From assembly GCA_021014945.1 (NCBI GenBank), contig MU266456.1, forward strand, positions 1 to 64,000: a stretch of DNA of 64,000 nucleotides. The letters are read 5' to 3'. Positions within the stretch are counted from its first letter, which is position 1. Each line of letters opens with the position of its first letter. The notes under the pieces are model-generated. The model searched no databases, was not told where the DNA came from, and worked only from the letters and a program-made list of their open reading frames with translations. Positions 59,110 through 64,000 of the stretch are shown here, one piece after another. The stretch is from Leucogyrophana mollusca (Eukaryota > Basidiomycota > Agaricomycetes > Boletales). The translations under genes were made by a program, and so were the position numbers.

Positions 59110-59881
59110 ATGCGTTTCACACTTGTCTCCCTGTTTGCCCTAAGTGCCTTCACTTTTGTTGCTGCAAGCCCTTCTGGTCTTTCCAGCGACGCCACCATTC
59201 GCTCTGCATCTGACGAAACTGGTTCGACCCAGCTCGACCTCGATTCGACTGCTACCCCGGCCATCGTTTATATCTTGACGAACGCGTCCGCGATGATCGC
59301 CCCGTTGGTTGATCAACTGTGTATGTTCATCCCCATGTTCATATCCCCAGTTTTCTGACGATTGTGTAGCCTTCGCTCAGCAGGGAGACTCTCCCGTTGA
59401 ATCGATCGCTCCCATCATTTCCAACATCAAGGAGGTACTCTCGGGCACTGTTTCACAACTCGAGAGTCTTCCTCCTACTACTATAAGCGAGAGGGACCTT
59501 GGGCTTGGTGACATCATCAAAGCGCTAACTTCTCTGTTAGACGTGCGTACACACAAACTACAGCCCTCCCATGCATGCATGCGACTGATGTACTGGATTG
59601 CTCACGTAGCTTATTTTGAACCTCCTCGACGTTTTACTTAGCCTCGTGTTTGCCGTCGTTGGCACCGCCCTGGTACCTCTCCTCTCTGAACTTCTGTGCG
59701 TGTGGTTGACCTTGCACATTCCCTATCTGATATCATATACTCCGACAGAGGTGTTATCACCAAACTTCTGGGCACCCTCGATGGTCTGGGACTAGGTGGC
59801 CTCGGTGGTTTACTTGGATCCGTGCTCGGCTTGGTCACAGGGTTGGTCGCTTTGTTGCTTAAGTTGCTGGGTAGCCTTTAA
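59110..59881 (+). CDS. Secreted Gly/Leu-rich hydrophobic protein
   Basis: Exons 59110-59320, 59370-59542, 59610-59695 and 59749-59881 give 200 aa. The signal peptide is about residues 1-19 (MRFTLVSLFALSAFTFVAA). The middle part is amphipathic with spaced Ser/Thr/Pro. The last 70 residues are almost only Leu, Gly, Val and Ala (LGLGGLGGLLGSVLGLV, LVALLLKLLGSL) with no cysteine. This is not a hydrophobin. The pattern resembles surface-active or wall-associated proteins with Gly-Leu repeats that many Agaricomycetes encode, but I do not know an assigned function. All introns are 49-67 nt and phases agree, so the gene looks intact. Confidence 0.78.
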
Positions 59882-60213
59882 AGGACGTCGGGAAACCAGT
59901 GGTGAAGCTCTGAAAGGTGTTATAGATTCATATCGTGTTGAGCTTGTCCTTTGATGTGTGATGTGTGTAGAATTTGTCCGTTGATCTGTGGACTATTACA
60001 AGCTATGTTGTCCGTTTTGTCGCTACAAAAGGTTCCCAATAGACGGAAGGCGTATGTAGATCCGAGAAATGTCCGAGCATCCGTTTGTGAACTAAAAAGA
60101 TCGCGATCGTAAGTAAAATCGTTTGAATAAATAGTTGTCCTCAAGCCTTGGGAGCTCTTAGGGTCCATGCAAAGTACCAATCATACCTGGCTCGATCATA
60201 GCCGGCCACGCTA

Positions 60214-63139
60214 CTAAACTTTTTCCGAGTCAGCTTCGAGAACGTTGTTCTCCCTGATAACCTTGAGGAAGACACTCTCCAAAGGTGTCTTTTCCACGCT
60301 ATATTCTGCGAAATCGCCCTGGGTTGATAAAATCTGGAACAGCTTCGCCAGGGTGAGGCTGGCATCCAAGGGTACTTCAAACCGAGTCGCCACGTCGTCA
60401 GCAAGTTTTGCGCCCGGGATGCGACTCATCAGAGTCTGTGCCCTCATTACGTCATCTCGGGTGGGGCACGAGAACTGGACCTGATACTCGGAATAGTGCG
60501 CAGCCAGAGATTCTGTGGTCCCCACAGCTGAGGTCGTAAAGCGTAAGTGCGGAGTCATAAATGTGTGTCTGTGGCAGCTCACCTAGCATTTGCTTTGACA
60601 GAATTCCAACTTTGTTGGCGAGCGCAGAGGCCTCTTCCATAGAATCTGGTCCATCATGGCGTTAGCATTATTGAAAGAATCGAACATGAACGTAACTCAC
60701 GCGTAGCGATGACAACAACCTTCCCAACAGCCACTTTCCTCAGAACACCCCACATCTCTCTCTTGATCTTAGCGTCCACTCCAGTGGAGAATTCGTCTAT
60801 GAGAAGCACGGACGGATTTCCTGTGAAGGATGTATAAACTCCACGCCATAGATAGAAAAGTGGGGTAAACACACCGATCAGGGCTATGGCCAGCGCTAGC
60901 TTGCGCTTGTTTCCACCAGACAGCTTACTAGTTAAATGGTTGGCATATTGAGTCAAAGGTGTGATGGTCATGAGTGTCTCAACGTTGGAGTCGACTTCGG
61001 GGCCTTGCGCAAGCCTTCAAGGTGACCGTAGATCGTAAGGTGCTCTCGGACAGTGAGTTGGGAATCGATCGCGGTAAATTGAGGGCAGACTCCGAGGGAC
61101 GGCGAGATCGTTGAGGAGCGAAATCTTACGGAAGATGGTCAGGATGCGATTTGCCGTAGCGACCTTGGCAAACGAAAGGATCATCGAGTACCCTTCTATA
61201 TAAAGCTGGTAGTTGTGGCGAATGAGCGGTGACCGAGATAATACTTCGGCGGTGTGTACTCACGGCGACTACAATGAACTGATACCCGCCAGCAACCGCG
61301 AACGCTCCTAGGGGAGAAGCCACGAAAAGGGTAACGCAGTATGCATACAATATAAAGGCAGTCCCACAGAATACCATGATAGCTCATTAAAAAGTGCAAA
61401 TTATAAAGGCTGGCTTTGGTGAGTCAATAATGGCTTACCAGATAGCCAACGCCATGAAACCGCGAGGCTGCGGCCAACGCAATTGCTATCACGGAAGCCA
61501 CAAAGACGAACGAGATGGAATCGAATAACAGATGCCCAAGCCAAAGTCCGACCGGATTAGACAAGCCGTTTGACCTCTGCATCGCCTTCACAGCCGTACG
61601 TCGCTCTAGAAATACGTAGACGGAAAAGAATGCAGTGAAGATGACCTGGGTAACACCCTCATCAGCACGACGCACGTGGAATATGATTATAAGAGACACG
61701 CGGGGCGGTGCAACGCACCAGAGCGACTCCAAAAGTGCTACCCATATCACGTCATTTAGAGGGCCTTGATCTTCAGACGGGAAGCTTTGGTAGTTTGCGA
61801 GGATGAGGCTCGGCGAGCTGGAGGCGGTGCCCGATACGTTCGATGCCCGAATGTAGAAGAGGTTTGAGACTAAATTCAAAAGAGCGGGACCATTATAGCC
61901 GGGGGCTGCTTCCCAAGCTATCAATGAATCGCCTGTCGTTGTGTCTACCAAAACACCCCCCAGAGGGATATTTAGATAGTTTTGTTGGATAGTATTGACG
62001 AACGTGGAATTGTCAGGGATGTTCGTCGTCAGGAAGGACGAGGCCGACGAACCAAGCGAGGCAGTGATGTTCGGAGGCGCAGTCAGTCAAAGAACTCGGA
62101 TCTTTCTGATGCAAACCATCCAGGGAGGTGATGAGTAATGGGGATGAATAAGATGAATCTTCGTGGTAGAGGTCAGAGTAACGCGATGGGAGCAATCTGG
62201 AACAGCCTCACAGTATGATAACAATAAAGTTCCTAATCGCTCTGACATAGCCTACCGACCTATAAGACGACGATAATATCATAGATGATGCAACACCCTA
62301 CGCGTTCTATTATCATCCGATTGTTGCCGGTTCGTCTCTTGCATATAGGCCCACTCAAGAGGTGTGGGCGGTGTCGCACCCGTCCTTAGCTCAATGATTG
62401 CCTTGGATATGCAATATACTCAGCAACATGAATACCAATTGGTAGCAAATGGCGCCGACAGACCTGATCGAGGGCCCATTGCAGAGGCATGATTATCGTC
62501 TGGAAGTCGCTCGAGTGGTCCCGGACATTGATATACCCCAGACCTTCATCTGCCTCTATCGTATAATTAGCCGGTGTACTCTCATTTAACGCAGGGAGCG
62601 CATTAAACGCAACGCCCGCCCAGCAACTCGAGATCCCGCTGAAACCCGGAGAGCAGTATTCTGCGAAATCGCTAACGGATGACACTTTCACCACTGCACC
62701 AAGCTGCGAAGCAGATAACCCCGCGGTGATGTGGGAGATGATCTCGTCTGCTGAGAGAGATCCGGTGCCGGTGGTATCGTCTGCCCAGATCAAGGTACGA
62801 GAACTATCGAATTGACTTGATGAATTCTTGACCGGCGCTGGCGAGCCGATCCCATACTGTCATTGTGGGGAAGGGGGTCAGAGTAAGAAGGAGAAGATCA
62901 GAGCAGCCTACGTTGTTCGAGTTCTCGACCATAATTTGAATAAGTGAGACGAAGGCCCCGTAAACGACTGGAAGAAGTAGACAGCGGGATAGATTAAGTT
63001 GTTGAACGGCTGTCTCAACCTCATTGCTTTGTAAGGGTACGGTGATGTGGGCACTTACCCACTTATGCTTCCAAATAATGATCCAGTTCTCTCGCCATAA
63101 GGCCCAGAACTGTCTGAAGAACAAAAGAAGAAGAGCCAT
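60214..63139 (-). pseudogene. ABCA-like transporter relic, internally deleted
   Basis: Remains of a full-size ABCA-type transporter (two membrane domains, two ATPase domains, about 1,600 aa in Agaricomycetes). Kept pieces: N-terminal helix and first extracellular domain, 63139 to about 62340 (MALLLLFFRQFWALWRENW, YGIGSPAPVK, FQTIIMPLQWALD); a jump to the second membrane domain loop from about 62000 (VDTTTGDSLIAWEAAPGYNG, SNGLSNPVGLWLGHLLFDS); then FAKVATANRILTIF runs straight into ISLLNDLAV, a point inside the second ATPase domain after its Walker A. Signature LSGGNKRKLA, Walker B VLLIDEFSTGVD and the H-loop THSMEEA remain. The rest of membrane domain 1, all of ATPase domain 1, part of membrane domain 2 and Walker A are gone. 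The frame also breaks near 61105 and 61012. It cannot be a working pump. Confidence 0.85.
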
Positions 63140-64000
63140 TTCCGCACTGTACAATGTGGGGACGCTGAACCCGAGCTTCCTTTACCTTTAAGCTCGCGGT
63201 GGGACAGCCACGCAATGCGTTGAAGGATCCGCGGTTTTCGCTGGGTTATATCACCTGCACCGACCCTGGCACGATGACAGTTGTGAGAATGCTGCGGAGT
63301 GAAGAGCGGCGAGTGTAATGGTGGCGAACTTTTGTAAAACCAGTCGCCAACTATCGCCATATTTGACTGCGTAAGTAGCTAACAGTGATGTAGCAGGACA
63401 TGTAGGCACAGGTACCGTTGACACCACCTATGAATTGTGGCAAGTCAGCCTCATTGTTGCTTGCAGCGTTGTAGTCCAAACAAAGGATCGTCAGACCCTA
63501 TAAAATAACGATAAGCTTCATCAACCTGACACTTCTCCAGCCTCAAGCTGTGTATTAAAAACTCCTGCCAGGTACAAAAGTCGGGCCTTGGGAGCTGCGT
63601 TGACATGAAGTTAGCTGCGGACTGCGGAAGATTTGAGGATCCATGCCAGTAGACATACCTACCCGCGGGCCGTATTTAATATTTCTGATAACGACGATCG
63701 CGCCCGATGGGCAGTTGACTGTGGACGCGGTAGAAAGCGACTAGTCCTGCATAGTACATTGTGCGCACAACCGATCCCCCAACCCACCGAAAAGCAGCTC
63801 AACTGCACAGAGATGACTGCTGGTCAAATATCTGGCGTGCTGCCGGTCACAGGTCACCGCCTACAAGCCTGAAGTTTGGCCCACACCACCTCGTACCGCG
63901 TTGGTCAAATAACATGTTTGAGAACAGATGTCGTGGCCGACAATCAGCCGACGCGAAAGTAGAGAGAATCACCGGGTATGCCGCAGGTCAAAGATCGAGG
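63140..64000. other. Intergenic to window end, no gene seen
   Basis: Upstream of the ABC relic. Short frames on both strands (63055-63360 minus, 63633-63872 plus) have no motifs. Confidence 0.5.

Noticed and set aside
1..64000. CRISPR arrays, insertion sequences, rRNA
   Set aside because: No regularly spaced direct repeats of that kind, no transposase motifs and no rRNA-like sequence; the window is fungal nuclear DNA.

Overview
This window is nuclear DNA of a filamentous basidiomycete, almost certainly a mushroom-forming Agaricomycete. The evidence is dense GT-AG introns of about 50-70 nt in nearly every gene, a class I hydrophobin, two copper radical oxidases of the glyoxal oxidase type, an aegerolysin, DUF6534-type seven-helix and F-box proteins that are typical of this class, and small secreted proteins. 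No bacterial, organellar or CRISPR signal was seen. Most genes were rebuilt by joining exons at splice sites so that family motifs stay in frame. Joins come from reading the sequence, not from transcripts.

Layout, 0-13 kb: cytosine deaminase (FCY1), the ribosome-associated Hsp70 SSZ1 (minus), an orphan 358-aa protein, a DUF6534-type membrane protein, a six-cysteine secreted protein (minus) and glyoxal oxidase copy 1 (minus). 13-18.5 kb: a 12-exon protein carrying a degenerate MACPF-type signature (minus) stands head to head with an aegerolysin (plus). The 2 kb between them holds a 19-bp minisatellite and a decayed tandem duplication. 18.8-30.4 kb: a UBP14/USP5 deubiquitinase, two tandem short-chain dehydrogenases, a hydrophobin and glyoxal oxidase copy 2.

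32-48 kb: an F-box protein, 3-hydroxyanthranilate dioxygenase, a conserved orphan, the SUMO E1 subunit UBA2, a GH71 alpha-1,3-glucanase with an apparent one-base frameshift, a flavin/NAD(P) oxidoreductase, a glutathione transferase and a YqcI/YcgG protein. 49-63 kb: a secreted catalase, an NmrA-like reductase, a membrane-anchored F-box protein, a third short-chain dehydrogenase, a Gly/Leu-rich secreted protein, and the relic of an ABCA-like transporter with internal deletions.

How the genes relate: housekeeping genes (FCY1, SSZ1, UBP14, HAAO, UBA2) are mixed with accessory genes for surface and extracellular work. The oxidases release H2O2 and the catalase removes it. The most interesting signals are the possible two-part membrane-attack locus at 13.8-18.4 kb, an 8-nt microexon that encodes the catalytic lysine in all three short-chain dehydrogenases, and the decaying genes (GH71 and ABC transporter).
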